64,000 bases of DNA. Origin: [Ruminococcus] lactaris ATCC 29176. GTDB lineage: Bacteria; Bacillota; Clostridia; Lachnospirales; Lachnospiraceae. How positions within the stretch are numbered: the stretch's first letter is position 1; the number at the start of each line of letters is the position of its first letter. The notes beneath the pieces are model-generated. The model was not told where the DNA came from, made no database searches, and saw only the letters and a program-made list of their open reading frames with translations. The translations under genes and the position numbers were made by a program. The stretch is taken from the NCBI RefSeq assembly GCF_025152405.1, contig NZ_CP102292.1, positions 1,488,001 to 1,552,000 on the forward strand, in the 5' to 3' direction. Shown here in pieces: positions 8,879 through 17,331 of the stretch.

Positions 8879-10249
8879 TCAGACCGACTCGATCCTGCGG
8901 TCTTTTACATTCTGATTGTCTCTATTTCTTCTTGTATCAATTCCTAAAATGGCATTCACGAAATCCTGCCCGCTTGATTTTACAATATCAATCGGAACTT
9001 GTAAAGTATCCGCCACCTCATCCAATGTAAAATCATCCAGAAAAATATCCTCATCCATCTTCAGCATATTACATGGGATCAGAAGTCTTTCCCCAAGTTC
9101 CTGATCTTTTAACTGTGCCATCAGATCCTGCCCCGTGATCAGCCCGGATACCGTGATCCTCTCACCAAAGAAATCATTTCTGATACAATACGTATGGATC
9201 TTCAACCCCGGATATTTCTCCTGCATCCGCCGTGCCATCCTGTCTATATATGGATACGCCAGCTTTGCTGTTGCAACGGAAAGTTCTTCCACCCGGTCAT
9301 CACCTGTCAGCTTTCCGAATGCTTCTTCAAACTCATTGAACAAAAGCCGCAGCATTCCAACTCCATTCTCCAACTGCAGATAACCATCATAACTTTCTTC
9401 CTGCGGAACTTCCATCTCTGCCAGCAGATACCATTCATCACCTGCATGGATAAAATGCGTTCCATACTCTTTATAAACCTTCTCCTGCCACTTATGGATC
9501 ACCCGGATCACTTCTCTCGCATCCTCTTTTGTAAAAGGGGTCATGGGATAAAGCCCTTCCCGGTACTTCGTCAGACCTACCGGCACAACAGACACACTTT
9601 TCAGCATCGGCAGATATCCCGTCAGATCCCGGATGCTCCGTTCTAGTTCTTCCCCGTCATTAACCCCTTTGCAAAGTACGATCTGCCCATTCATCTCGAT
9701 TCCGCCCTGATACAGGATGTCCACCTTTTTCAGTGCCTCCCCCGCAAAACGGTTGTGGAGCATTTTGCAGCGAAGCTCCGGGTTCGTCGTCTGAAAAGAA
9801 ATATTGATCGGTTCCAGTCTGTACCTCACAATTCTCTCAACATCCTTATCACTCATATTCGTCAGCGTGATATAATTTCCCTGTAAAAAGGAAAGGCGGG
9901 AATCATCATCCTTGAAATACAGTGTCTCACGCATTCCCGGCGGCATCTGATCAATAAAGCAAAAAATACACTTATTATGGCAGGAATGATACTCATCCAT
10001 CAGTCCCTCTTCAAATTCGATCCCAAGCCCCTCATCGGCCTCTTTCTCGATCTCCATCTCCCACTGTTCGCCATCCGGTTTTTCAACCAGAACAACCAGT
10101 TCTTCTGCCTCTACATAGAACTGATAGTCAAAAATGTCCTCGATCACATTCCCGTCGATCTCCAGCAATTGATCTCCCGGTTCAATCCCCAGTTCCTCCG
10201 CAATACTTCCGGACTGAACCTTTTTCACGATATGTTCATGCTTTTTCAT
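8879..10249 (-). CDS. PDZ / radical SAM / DUF512 family protein
   Basis: This 456-aa protein combines an N-terminal PDZ-like domain (residues ~5-55), a radical SAM-like cluster motif CHNKCIFC (C90, C94, C97) and a C-terminal DUF512 region. It belongs to a conserved Firmicutes family of putative Fe-S enzymes found beside der. The biochemical role is not established. The start codon follows an in-frame TAG, and the nearest AAGGAG lies ~14 bp upstream, farther than ideal. A MITE-like element (copy A) begins ~40 bp upstream, inside or next to its promoter region. Confidence 0.88.
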   Translation of the reverse strand: MKKHEHIVKKVQSGSIAEELGIEPGDQLLEIDGNVIEDIFDYQFYVEAEELVVLVEKPDGEQWEMEIEKEADEGLGIEFEEGLMDEYHSCHNKCIFCFIDQMPPGMRETLYFKDDDSRLSFLQGNYITLTNMSDKDVERIVRYRLEPINISFQTTNPELRCKMLHNRFAGEALKKVDILYQGGIEMNGQIVLCKGVNDGEELERSIRDLTGYLPMLKSVSVVPVGLTKYREGLYPMTPFTKEDAREVIRVIHKWQEKVYKEYGTHFIHAGDEWYLLAEMEVPQEESYDGYLQLENGVGMLRLLFNEFEEAFGKLTGDDRVEELSVATAKLAYPYIDRMARRMQEKYPGLKIHTYCIRNDFFGERITVSGLITGQDLMAQLKDQELGERLLIPCNMLKMDEDIFLDDFTLDEVADTLQVPIDIVKSSGQDFVNAILGIDTRRNRDNQNVKDRRIESV

Positions 10250-10289
10250 CTATAATTTAAAAACTCCTTGTACTCTTAGTGGATCATAT

Positions 10290-10483
10290 GATATCGGGGT
10301 CAAAAGCCCCCGACTTTGATGCCTACGGATTGCTCCGTGCTACGCACTCCCACAATCCTGCCAAATATTCGCATATCGTGGGATTATCATCCCACTTTTA
10401 TGCTCATATCGGGGCGGGTCCTAAGGTCTTTCACCCACCTATGAGCAAGCTCATGTGGGCTTAGACCTTTTGACCCTGGCATC
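10290..10483 (+). mobile_element. MITE-like element copy A (194 bp)
   Basis: The element starts GATATCGGGGTCAAAAG and ends CTTTTGACCCTGGCATC, which are 17-bp imperfect inverted repeats. Identical 7-bp flanks ATCATAT (10283-10289 and 10484-10490) are a target duplication. Internally it can form a GGGG(T)C-AAAA-GCCCC hairpin, a GGATTG...CAATCC stem with GTGC-TAC-GCAC inside, GTGGGAT-TATC-ATCCCAC, and a TGAGCAAGCTCA stem. It has no transposase. A short open frame spanning it is not judged coding. It belongs to subfamily 1 with copies C and E. Confidence 0.88.
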
Positions 10484-10605
10484 ATCATATTATTATAGCA
10501 TGATTTTTCCATGCTTAAAAGACTTTGTTCTATGCCTTTTTCAATGGCTGCTCCAATTTTCTTTCCTGGTTTTATTACTTTGACCTGAAACTACAGCCTT
10601 TATGC

Positions 10606-10634
10606 TTGAATTTCGATATTAAAAATGTTATAAC
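10606..10634 (+). promoter_or_regulatory. Predicted prs promoter
   Basis: TTGAAT (10606-10611) and TATAAC (10629-10634) are separated by 17 bp. The predicted start is ~10641, at the left edge of MITE copy B, so the prs mRNA would carry the whole element in its 5' leader. Confidence 0.5.
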
Positions 10635-10647
10635 CATATATGTAAAA

Positions 10648-10841
10648 GATGTCGGAGGAAAAAGCCCCCGACTATGATACCTACGGATTGTTACGCACTA
10701 CGTGCTCCCACAATCCTACCCAACATTCGCATATCGTGGTGCTTACGCCCCACTTTTATGCTCATATTGGGGCGGGTCACAAGGTCATTCTACCACCAGT
10801 GTGCGAGCACACATGGTGTCAGACCTTTTAACCCTGGTATC
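10648..10841 (+). mobile_element. MITE-like element copy B (194 bp), in the prs leader
   Basis: This second family member starts GATGTCGGAGGAAAAAG and ends CTTTTAACCCTGGTATC. Its flanks ATGTAAAA and ATGCAAAA form an 8-bp near-duplication with one mismatch. It belongs to subfamily 2 with copy D. The 3' stem reads GTGTGCGAGCACAC instead of ATGAGCAAGCTCAT, and the inner stem is GCAC-TAC-GTGC instead of GTGC-TAC-GCAC. Both strands of each stem change together. It ends 52 bp before the prs start codon. Confidence 0.86.
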
Positions 10842-10893
10842 ATGCAAAATATCAAATCTATTTCAGATAAATATTCAGCACAGGAGAAAAAAA

Positions 10894-12072
10894 ATGACAA
10901 ATATCGAAATGTTAGAAAAAACTCTCCCGGTTGCCCCACTGAAGCTGATCGCAATGGAAAGCTGTCAGGCTCTGGGACAGAAGGTCAATGATTATATTGT
11001 ATCTTTCAGGGAGAACACCATCAACGAAGTAACCGAATCCCCCTTATATATCAATTATAAGTCCAACAATTATCTGGTTGACTGCAGTTGTCCGAGATTT
11101 GGATCCGGGGAAGCAAAAGGTGTATTAAAAGAGACGATCCGGGGAACAGATCTGTTCATTATGACCGATGTATGTAATTATAGCCTTACCTATACTGTAA
11201 ATGGTCATGTAAACCATATGTCCCCAGATGACCATTATCAGGATCTCAAAAGGATCATTGCTGCTGCAACCGGAAAGGCACGCCGTATCAATGTGATCAT
11301 GCCATTCCTTTACGAAAGCAGACAGCATAAACGTACCAGAAGAGAATCTCTTGACTGTGCACTTGCCCTTGAAGAGCTTAATGCAATGGGGGTTGCCAAT
11401 ATCATTACTTTTGATGCCCATGACCCACGTGTACAGAATGCGATCCCGTTAAGTGGCTTTGACAGCTTTGACCCGCCGTATCAGTTCCTGAAGGCACTTT
11501 TCCGTGAAGTTCCTGATATCAAGCCTGATAAAGAACATCTGATGATCGTCAGCCCTGATGAGGGAGCGATGCATCGTGCGGTTTACTTTTCTAACGTACT
11601 TGGTGTTGACATGGGTATGTTCTACAAACGCCGTGATTATTCAACTGTCGTAAATGGAAAGAATCCGATCGTTGCACATGAATTTCTTGGAGATGACGTG
11701 ACCGGAAAAGATGTCATCATCGTAGACGATATGATCTCCTCCGGTGAAAGTATGCTGGATGTTGCCAAGCAGTTAAAAGAACGGAATGCCGGACGCGTTT
11801 TTGTATGCACGACTTTCGGACTTTTCACAGATGGATTTGATAAGTTTGATGAATACTATGAAAAAGGATATATCAATAAAGTGGTCACAACCAACCTGAC
11901 CTATCTGCCACCGGTACTTTATGAAAAACCATATTTCGTAAAGGCAGATATGAGTAAATTCCTTGCACTGATTATTGACTCTCTCAACCATGATGTAACC
12001 ATCGGTTCCGTTATGAATCCGACAGATAAAATCCATGCATTACTGGAGAAGCATAAAAAGGGATTGATTTAA
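10894..12072 (+). CDS. prs: Ribose-phosphate pyrophosphokinase (PRPP synthetase), long clostridial form
   Basis: This enzyme makes PRPP from ribose-5-phosphate and ATP for purine, pyrimidine, His, Trp and NAD synthesis. The PRPP-binding loop VIIVDDMISSGESM and a conserved segment around FDAHDPRVQ are visible. At 392 aa it is ~70 residues longer than the E. coli-type enzyme, as in many Lachnospiraceae. The ATG at 10894 has AGGAG eight bases ahead. The in-frame extension to 10702 only translates the MITE and is rejected. Its TAA stop (12070-12072) overlaps the first bases of element R1. Confidence 0.94.
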   Translation: MTNIEMLEKTLPVAPLKLIAMESCQALGQKVNDYIVSFRENTINEVTESPLYINYKSNNYLVDCSCPRFGSGEAKGVLKETIRGTDLFIMTDVCNYSLTYTVNGHVNHMSPDDHYQDLKRIIAAATGKARRINVIMPFLYESRQHKRTRRESLDCALALEELNAMGVANIITFDAHDPRVQNAIPLSGFDSFDPPYQFLKALFREVPDIKPDKEHLMIVSPDEGAMHRAVYFSNVLGVDMGMFYKRRDYSTVVNGKNPIVAHEFLGDDVTGKDVIIVDDMISSGESMLDVAKQLKERNAGRVFVCTTFGLFTDGFDKFDEYYEKGYINKVVTTNLTYLPPVLYEKPYFVKADMSKFLALIIDSLNHDVTIGSVMNPTDKIHALLEKHKKGLI

Positions 12073-12946
12073 ATTTGTAGTTGTTGGGGTGATACGCTTG
12101 TAAAGCAAAAGACTTCTTTATGGCGAAGCGGACGCGGAAATCAGAGATATTCCTTCGTGGTGCAGGCCCGCTTTACCTCAGCCCGTTGACCGTTTGTAAC
12201 TCGAAAGTGGAAATCTTCGTGCAATGGCACTCGATTTACTTTCTCTAACAAACGCTGCAAAGTGTCTTCGGAACGCTCCTGCTAATGCACCTGCTCAGGA
12301 ACATCCTGATTTCCGCTGACCATCTCGATAAGAAGTTTTTTAGCTCCACAGCGTATCCACCCAATAATACAAATTTAAAAACGATAAACAAAGCCGGATG
12401 GCTATTGACTAAGATATTCGATCGTAAAGATGTCGGGGGCAAAAGCCCCCGACTTTGATGCTCATATCGGGGCGGGTCCTAAGGTCTTTCACCCACCTAT
12501 GAGCAAGCTCATGTGGGCTTAGACCTTTTGATCCTGGCATCTCGTAAATATTAGACAGTAGATATGATATTTACTATTTGACAAATCCTTTATCCTGGTC
12601 GATAGCCATCCGGCTTTCTACTTCTTATTTGAAATTTCGTATTTGTTGAGAGAAAATGTCCCGGTGCGAGAAAAGCATTCTGATTTGAAAAATCCAATAT
12701 CCGCCCTTGCTGTTGCGTGAGCAGTGCATTGACAGGGAGTGTTCCGAAGACACTTTGCCCAACTTGTTAAGGAACGTAAACAGGAGTGCCTCTGCACGAG
12801 TGTTTCCACGTTCCTGTTACAAGTTGTCAACGGGCTGAGGTAAAGCGGGTCCTGCACTGCGATGCAACAGCAAGGGCGGATATGAATGTTTTTTCATCAG
12901 ATACTTTCTACTGCCGAGATATTTTCACCCCAACAACTACAAATTT
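12071..12946. mobile_element. Palindromic 756-bp element R1, interrupted by MITE copy C
   Basis: The ends are inverted repeats AAATTTGTAGTTGTTGGGG / CCCCAACAACTACAAATTT. Removing MITE C and its 7-bp duplication leaves 756 bp, the same as R2. A left foldback unit (12071-12376) and a right one (12632-12946) are diverged inverted copies. Between them AGCCGGATGGCTAT (12392-12405) pairs with ATAGCCATCCGGCT (12602-12615). No convincing reading frame is present. Both ends overlap TAA stop codons, of prs on the left and the symporter on the right. Flanking TA dinucleotides suggest a TA target, as in IS630/mariner-type elements. Confidence 0.85.
12429..12541 (+). mobile_element. MITE-like element copy C (113 bp, internally deleted) inside R1
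   Basis: It has intact ends GATGTCGGGGGCAAAAG and CTTTTGATCCTGGCATC and a perfect 7-bp duplication TCGTAAA (12422-12428, 12542-12548). About 81 bp are missing between the short repeats TTTGATG and TTTTATG, compared with copy A. The 5' hairpin GTCGGGGGC-AAAA-GCCCCCGAC is perfect. The unoccupied target is seen in R2, which shows that this is an insertion. Confidence 0.9.
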
Positions 12947-14468
12947 ACAAATTCCTCTTCTTCGTACTCACCACTTTTTCTTCATAGCACGTAAAGATCT
13001 CATCTACATCTTCTTTCTTCAATTTCGGTGTCACAAGGCTTACCAGCGGAACGATCACCAGACCTGCTACCATCGCAACAGCACCGGCATTGATCGGTGA
13101 TGCAATATATCCTATGAACATATTAGAAACCGTAATTCCGACTCCGGCAATAAATCCTGCCCAGACTCCTGCTCTTGTCACACCTTTCCAGTACAGACCA
13201 TACAGAAACGGTGCAAGAAATGCTCCTGCAAGAGCTCCCCATGAAATTCCCATAAGCTGAGCAATAAAAGTCGGCGGATCCAGTGCGATCACCACCGATA
13301 CAACGATAAAAAATACGATCAGGATCTGCATCGTAATGATCTGCTTTTTCTCACTCATCTTTTTCATGATATTGTCTTTCAACAGATCCAGTGTCATCGT
13401 TGAACTGGATGTCAGTACCAGGGATGAAAGTGTTGACATTGATGCGGAAAGCACCAGGACAACCACAATTCCGATCAGAATATCCGGCAGTTTTGAAAGC
13501 ATGGAAGGAATAATACTATCGTAAACGACCGCTCCGGTTTCTGCATTATAAATTTCTGCACTGTCAAATAGTCTTCCAAATCCACCCAGGAAATAACATC
13601 CTCCTGAAATCACAATAGCAAAAAGTGTAGAGATCACTGTTCCCGTATTAATAGACTTTTCATCTTTGATTGCATAAAATTTTCCGATCATCTGCGGAAG
13701 TCCCCATGTTCCAAGTGAAGTTAAAATCACTACGCCAAGCAGATTCAGCGGATCCGGACCGAAGAAGGCTGTAAATGCTCCGGGCTGTCCCATCGTTGCA
13801 GGGACATCACTCGGAATCTGTGCCATCTTAGAAACTGCTTCCATAAAGCCGCCCTGACCGTTTAATACAGCAGCAATCACCGCAACAATTCCGAACAGCA
13901 TAATAATTCCCTGAATAAAGTCATTGATCGCTGTTGCCATATATCCGCCCAGAATCACATAAATCGCCGTAAACACTGCCATTGCGATCACGCACCATGT
14001 ATAAGGAATGTTAAATGCCATTCCAAAAAGTCTGGACAGTCCATTATAGACGGATGCTGTATACGGGATCAGGAACACAAACACAATCACCGATGCTACG
14101 ATTTTTAACGATTTGCTTCCATACCTCTGTCCAAAAAAATCCGGCATTGTCTTTGCACTCAGATGCTGCGTCATAACCTTCGTTCTTCTTCCAAGAATAA
14201 CCCATGCCAGCAGACTTCCGATCAATGCATTCCCGATTCCGATCCAGGTACTTGCAATTCCGTATTTCCATCCAAACTGTCCCGCATATCCTACAAATAC
14301 AACTGCAGAAAAATAGGAGGTTCCATACGCAAACGCAGTCAGCCACGGACCTACCGAACGCCCTCCAAGTACAAACCCGTCTACACTGTTCACATGTCTC
14401 CTGGAATAAAATCCGACGCCAACCATCACTGCAAAAAATAGGATCAGCAAAAATAATTTAATCCCCAT
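12945..14468 (-). CDS. Sodium:solute symporter (SSS family)
   Basis: This 507-aa polytopic membrane protein has ~13 hydrophobic helices, beginning with an unprocessed N-terminal helix. GFVLGGRSVGPWLTAFAYGTSY and the GGYMATAINDFIQG segment are typical of the SSS family (PutP/PanF group). It should couple Na+ influx to uptake of an organic solute such as proline, pantothenate or a carboxylate. The substrate is not determinable here. It is monocistronic. Its stop codon (12945-12947) overlaps the right end of R1. A promoter with an inverted repeat lies upstream. Confidence 0.92.
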   Translation of the reverse strand: MGIKLFLLILFFAVMVGVGFYSRRHVNSVDGFVLGGRSVGPWLTAFAYGTSYFSAVVFVGYAGQFGWKYGIASTWIGIGNALIGSLLAWVILGRRTKVMTQHLSAKTMPDFFGQRYGSKSLKIVASVIVFVFLIPYTASVYNGLSRLFGMAFNIPYTWCVIAMAVFTAIYVILGGYMATAINDFIQGIIMLFGIVAVIAAVLNGQGGFMEAVSKMAQIPSDVPATMGQPGAFTAFFGPDPLNLLGVVILTSLGTWGLPQMIGKFYAIKDEKSINTGTVISTLFAIVISGGCYFLGGFGRLFDSAEIYNAETGAVVYDSIIPSMLSKLPDILIGIVVVLVLSASMSTLSSLVLTSSSTMTLDLLKDNIMKKMSEKKQIITMQILIVFFIVVSVVIALDPPTFIAQLMGISWGALAGAFLAPFLYGLYWKGVTRAGVWAGFIAGVGITVSNMFIGYIASPINAGAVAMVAGLVIVPLVSLVTPKLKKEDVDEIFTCYEEKVVSTKKRNL

Positions 14469-14563
14469 CTCTTTTCTTTTTCCTCTCTTCCTCTTCCTTT
14501 TTATCCCTTGCTTATTCTTTGCTTTAAACCGTAACGCTTTAAAGTATTAAAGTGGTTTTGTAT

Positions 14564-14593
14564 AGAATAACACGGGACAATCGCCCGTGTCAA
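14564..14593 (-). promoter_or_regulatory. Predicted symporter promoter with a dyad between -35 and -10
   Basis: On the minus strand TTGACA (14588-14593) and TATTCT (14564-14569) are 18 bp apart. The spacer is almost filled by a dyad, ACACGGG-N7-CCCGTGT (14570-14590). A downstream CTTTAAAG...TTTAAAG motif lies at ~14522-14544. This resembles an operator between promoter elements. The same dyad could instead end transcription from the dehydrogenase gene to its right, because it is followed by a weak TTATTCTAT run. Confidence 0.5.
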
Positions 14594-14679
14594 TTCTTTT
14601 CTGAAGATTCAGCCATATTCAATAATATTTCAACGATATTGCTTTCTGATCATTCAGCAATATCCATACCGGACGATTT

Positions 14680-15591
14680 CTATTCTTCTGCCTGTTCCGG
14701 TTCTTCCTCATCTTCCATATATCGATGTTCTTCATCATAAAATTTGATCAATGCCTGCGTTCCCAGTTCTCCATACCCTTCTGCCTCCAGTTCTTCATAA
14801 TTCGCAAGAACCATGCTTAAGACATCCAGTGATAAGCCTTTCCGGTTTGCTTCGATCAGGGCAAGCTTCATATCTTTAATAAAATGCTTCATGAAAAATC
14901 CCGGTGCATAATCTCCTGCAATGATCTTTGGTCCAAATGTATCTAACTGCTTACTTCCTGCTGCCCCCGTCGAAACAGATCTCATCACTACATCCAGATC
15001 CAGTCCCTGTTCTTTGGCATAAGTAAGAGCCTCACATACACCGGAAAGCGTTCCGGCGATCATGATCTGGTTTGCCAGCTTACAGTGCTGACCTTTTCCG
15101 GCTTCTCCCTGGTAATTGATGTTCGTTCCCATCGCCTCAAAAAGCGGCATACATGCTTCAAAATCTTCCTTATCTCCACCGACAAGAATGGATAACGTTC
15201 CTGCTTTCGCTCCTGTATCGCCTCCTGTCACCGGTGCATCCAGCACATGGAATCCCCGCTTCGTTCCCTCTGCATAAATCTTTTCTGCAATCTGAGGGCT
15301 GGTTGTTGTCATGTCGATCAGATAAGCACCCTTCGATGCACAGTCAAGGATATTTTCCTCATCAAAATAAACTTCTTCCACATCCTGCGGGAATCCTACG
15401 ATCGTAATCACTGCATCACATTCGCTGACGCACTCTCCGATCGATTCATGAAAGATCGCACCTTCACTGATAACGTCTTCCACTTTTGCTTTTGTCCGGG
15501 CATAGATATGAAGTTCAAATCCTGCTTTCATAAGATTTCTTACCATGGATTTCCCCATGATGCCTACGCCAATAAAACTAATCTTTTTCAC
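14680..15591 (-). CDS. NAD(P)-dependent 3-hydroxyacid dehydrogenase (GarR / 3-hydroxyisobutyrate dehydrogenase family)
   Basis: The 303-aa protein has an N-terminal Rossmann loop GVGIMG (residues 7-12), the substrate motif DAPVTGGDTGA and the catalytic-lysine helix GKGQHCKLANQI. It would interconvert a small 3-hydroxyacid, for example tartronate semialdehyde/glycerate, and its oxo form. The exact substrate cannot be read. The C-terminus ends in an acidic EDEEEPEQAEE tail. It is the last gene of a run topB, D-hydroxyacid dehydrogenase, beta-helix protein, and this gene, with 86 bp to the gene upstream. Confidence 0.85.
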   Translation of the reverse strand: MKKISFIGVGIMGKSMVRNLMKAGFELHIYARTKAKVEDVISEGAIFHESIGECVSECDAVITIVGFPQDVEEVYFDEENILDCASKGAYLIDMTTTSPQIAEKIYAEGTKRGFHVLDAPVTGGDTGAKAGTLSILVGGDKEDFEACMPLFEAMGTNINYQGEAGKGQHCKLANQIMIAGTLSGVCEALTYAKEQGLDLDVVMRSVSTGAAGSKQLDTFGPKIIAGDYAPGFFMKHFIKDMKLALIEANRKGLSLDVLSMVLANYEELEAEGYGELGTQALIKFYDEEHRYMEDEEEPEQAEE

Positions 15592-15677
15592 TCTTTTTTC
15601 CTCTCTGTCTGCTCTCTGTTTTTACAATCCGGAATCAGAATACAACTCTGCAAAACATCCTCGCACTGATGCAATAT

Positions 15678-16352
15678 TTATTCTCCCTGCTTTTCGACTA
15701 CTTCGCCCTGCTTTTTATAAATGCTGTGGGCAGGTACAAATCCACGCACAGAAGAAAGTGGATAAATATTACTGTGACTTCCAACAACAGTTCCCGGATT
15801 CAGGACACTTCCACATCCGACTTCCACTTCATCACCCAGCATCGCACCAAACTTTTTCATGCCTGTCTCGATCTTTTCTCCGCCTGCTTTTACAACAACA
15901 AGTTTCTTGTCTGATTTCACATTGGATGTGATCGAGCCTGCTCCCATATGGGATTTATATCCCAGTACAGAATCTCCCACATAATTATAATGTGGTACCT
16001 GTACTTTATTAAATAAGATCACATTTTTCAGCTCGGTCGAATTGCCTACAACAGCACCCTCTCCTACGATCGCATTTCCACGGATAAATGCACAATGACG
16101 GACTTCTGCATCCTTCCCAATGATCGCCGGTCCATTAATAAATGCAGTTGGTGCTACTTTTGCACTCTTTGCGATCCACACATTTTCTCCACGCTTCTCA
16201 TACTCATCTTCACTCAGCGTCTTTCCCAGCTCCAGAATAAAGCTGCTGATCTTCGGAAGTACTTCCCATGGATAAGTCACTCCTTCAAAAATATCCTTTG
16301 CTATTGTCTGATCCAATGTATAAAGTTTTTTTACTGTTAATGCTTCTGTCAT
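15678..16352 (-). CDS. Left-handed beta-helix (hexapeptide repeat) protein, GlmU C-terminal-like
   Basis: The 224-aa protein contains a run of hexapeptide repeats from about residue 60 (VWIAKSAKVAPTAFINGPAIIG and onward), the fold of acyl- and nucleotidyl-transferases such as the acetyltransferase half of GlmU. No nucleotidyltransferase domain precedes it, so annotation as a UDP-GlcNAc pyrophosphorylase would be misleading. Activity is unknown. It lies 14 bp downstream of the D-2-hydroxyacid dehydrogenase and is probably cotranscribed with it. Confidence 0.75.
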   Translation of the reverse strand: MTEALTVKKLYTLDQTIAKDIFEGVTYPWEVLPKISSFILELGKTLSEDEYEKRGENVWIAKSAKVAPTAFINGPAIIGKDAEVRHCAFIRGNAIVGEGAVVGNSTELKNVILFNKVQVPHYNYVGDSVLGYKSHMGAGSITSNVKSDKKLVVVKAGGEKIETGMKKFGAMLGDEVEVGCGSVLNPGTVVGSHSNIYPLSSVRGFVPAHSIYKKQGEVVEKQGE

Positions 16353-16365
16353 CTTTTTTTCCTTT

Positions 16366-17331
16366 CTACGCTTTGAATTTTCTGTACCCGGTACAAAGAT
16401 CTACCTCATTGACAAGTTCTTTTCCATCAAGGAATGCCTCCAGATTCTCTCCCGCGATCTTTACAACTGTATCAAGGATCTGCCTCATATGGTAATTGCC
16501 CGATACATGTGGTGTGATCAGAAGATTGGGAAGATCCCACAAAGGAGAATCTGCCGGAAGCGGTTCCTCCTCCGTCACATCCAGAATTGCACCTCCTAAA
16601 TGACCTTCAACAAGCATTTTTTTCAATGCTTCTCCCGGGATCAGGCTTCCACGCCCTACATTGATGAGGATTGCTCCCGGTTTCATTTTCTTCATCCGCT
16701 CCAGGTCAAACATCCCTGCTGTCTCCCCTGTTCCCGGCATACAGCACGCAACGATATCCGCTTTCGGAAGCAGACGGTCTAAATCTTCCTGCTGACAGAC
16801 TTCTTTTATATAATCCGGTCTGGCTGCTTTATGCTTTCTCACACCGATCACTTCACTGCCCAGTGCATGCATTTTTTCCGCAAACTGACTTCCAATATCA
16901 CCAAGTCCCACAACAAGCGTCACCGAATCACGGATTGACAGCACTTCTCCCTCGTCCTTCCACAGATGCTGCTCCATATTTTTCTGATACAGATGCAGCT
17001 TTTTCCGCAGCATCAATACTCCAGCCAGCATATATTCTGAAATTGCCAGCCCGTAAGCTCCTGTGGCATTTGCCAGCTTTGTATCCGGCATGAGGACTCC
17101 TGATGCCGTATATTCTGTCGATCCGGCACTGTCAAGCTGGAGAAACTTTAACTTTTTAGCCTTAGGGACCAGCTCTACAGGGATATTTCCCAGAATGATC
17201 TCCGCATCCACCACATCTGAGACGGTTATTTCCTCTTTTGTCCTGTAGCAGAACTGAAATTCCTTCCCCTTTTCTTCCAGAAACTTCCGGTCTTTTTCCC
17301 GTACCGGAATGGTTACAAGTATTTTTTTCAT
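16366..17331 (-). CDS. D-2-hydroxyacid dehydrogenase
   Basis: This 321-aa NAD-dependent dehydrogenase has the dinucleotide loop VGLGDIG (~residues 140-146), the catalytic Arg in INVGRGSLI, the Glu in DVTEEEPLP and the His in TPHVSGNY. It should reduce a 2-keto acid to a D-2-hydroxyacid or the reverse (glyoxylate/hydroxypyruvate or phosphoglycerate type). Substrate is unresolved. Its start codon overlaps the topB stop by 4 bp (17328-17331), which implies translational coupling. Confidence 0.88.
   Translation of the reverse strand: MKKILVTIPVREKDRKFLEEKGKEFQFCYRTKEEITVSDVVDAEIILGNIPVELVPKAKKLKFLQLDSAGSTEYTASGVLMPDTKLANATGAYGLAISEYMLAGVLMLRKKLHLYQKNMEQHLWKDEGEVLSIRDSVTLVVGLGDIGSQFAEKMHALGSEVIGVRKHKAARPDYIKEVCQQEDLDRLLPKADIVACCMPGTGETAGMFDLERMKKMKPGAILINVGRGSLIPGEALKKMLVEGHLGGAILDVTEEEPLPADSPLWDLPNLLITPHVSGNYHMRQILDTVVKIAGENLEAFLDGKELVNEVDLCTGYRKFKA

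Noticed and set aside
10279-10464. Short open frames across MITE copies (10279-10464, 10649-10831, 22685-22933) giving similar peptides with a SHNP...YSHIV pattern
   Set aside because: They follow the repeat rather than a gene, lack ribosome sites, are cut in copy C, and the paired stem changes explain the similarity better than protein selection.
10290-10841. MITE copies A and B as a CRISPR array or tandem repeat
   Set aside because: Only two diverged copies with a 164-bp unique gap, no short regular spacers and no cas genes.
10702-10893. N-terminal extension of prs by 64 residues
   Set aside because: The extension only translates MITE copy B. The ATG at 10894 has a good ribosome site and matches the family start.
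15678-16352. Annotation of the beta-helix protein as a UDP-GlcNAc pyrophosphorylase
   Set aside because: Only the left-handed helix is present. The nucleotidyltransferase domain needed for that activity is missing.
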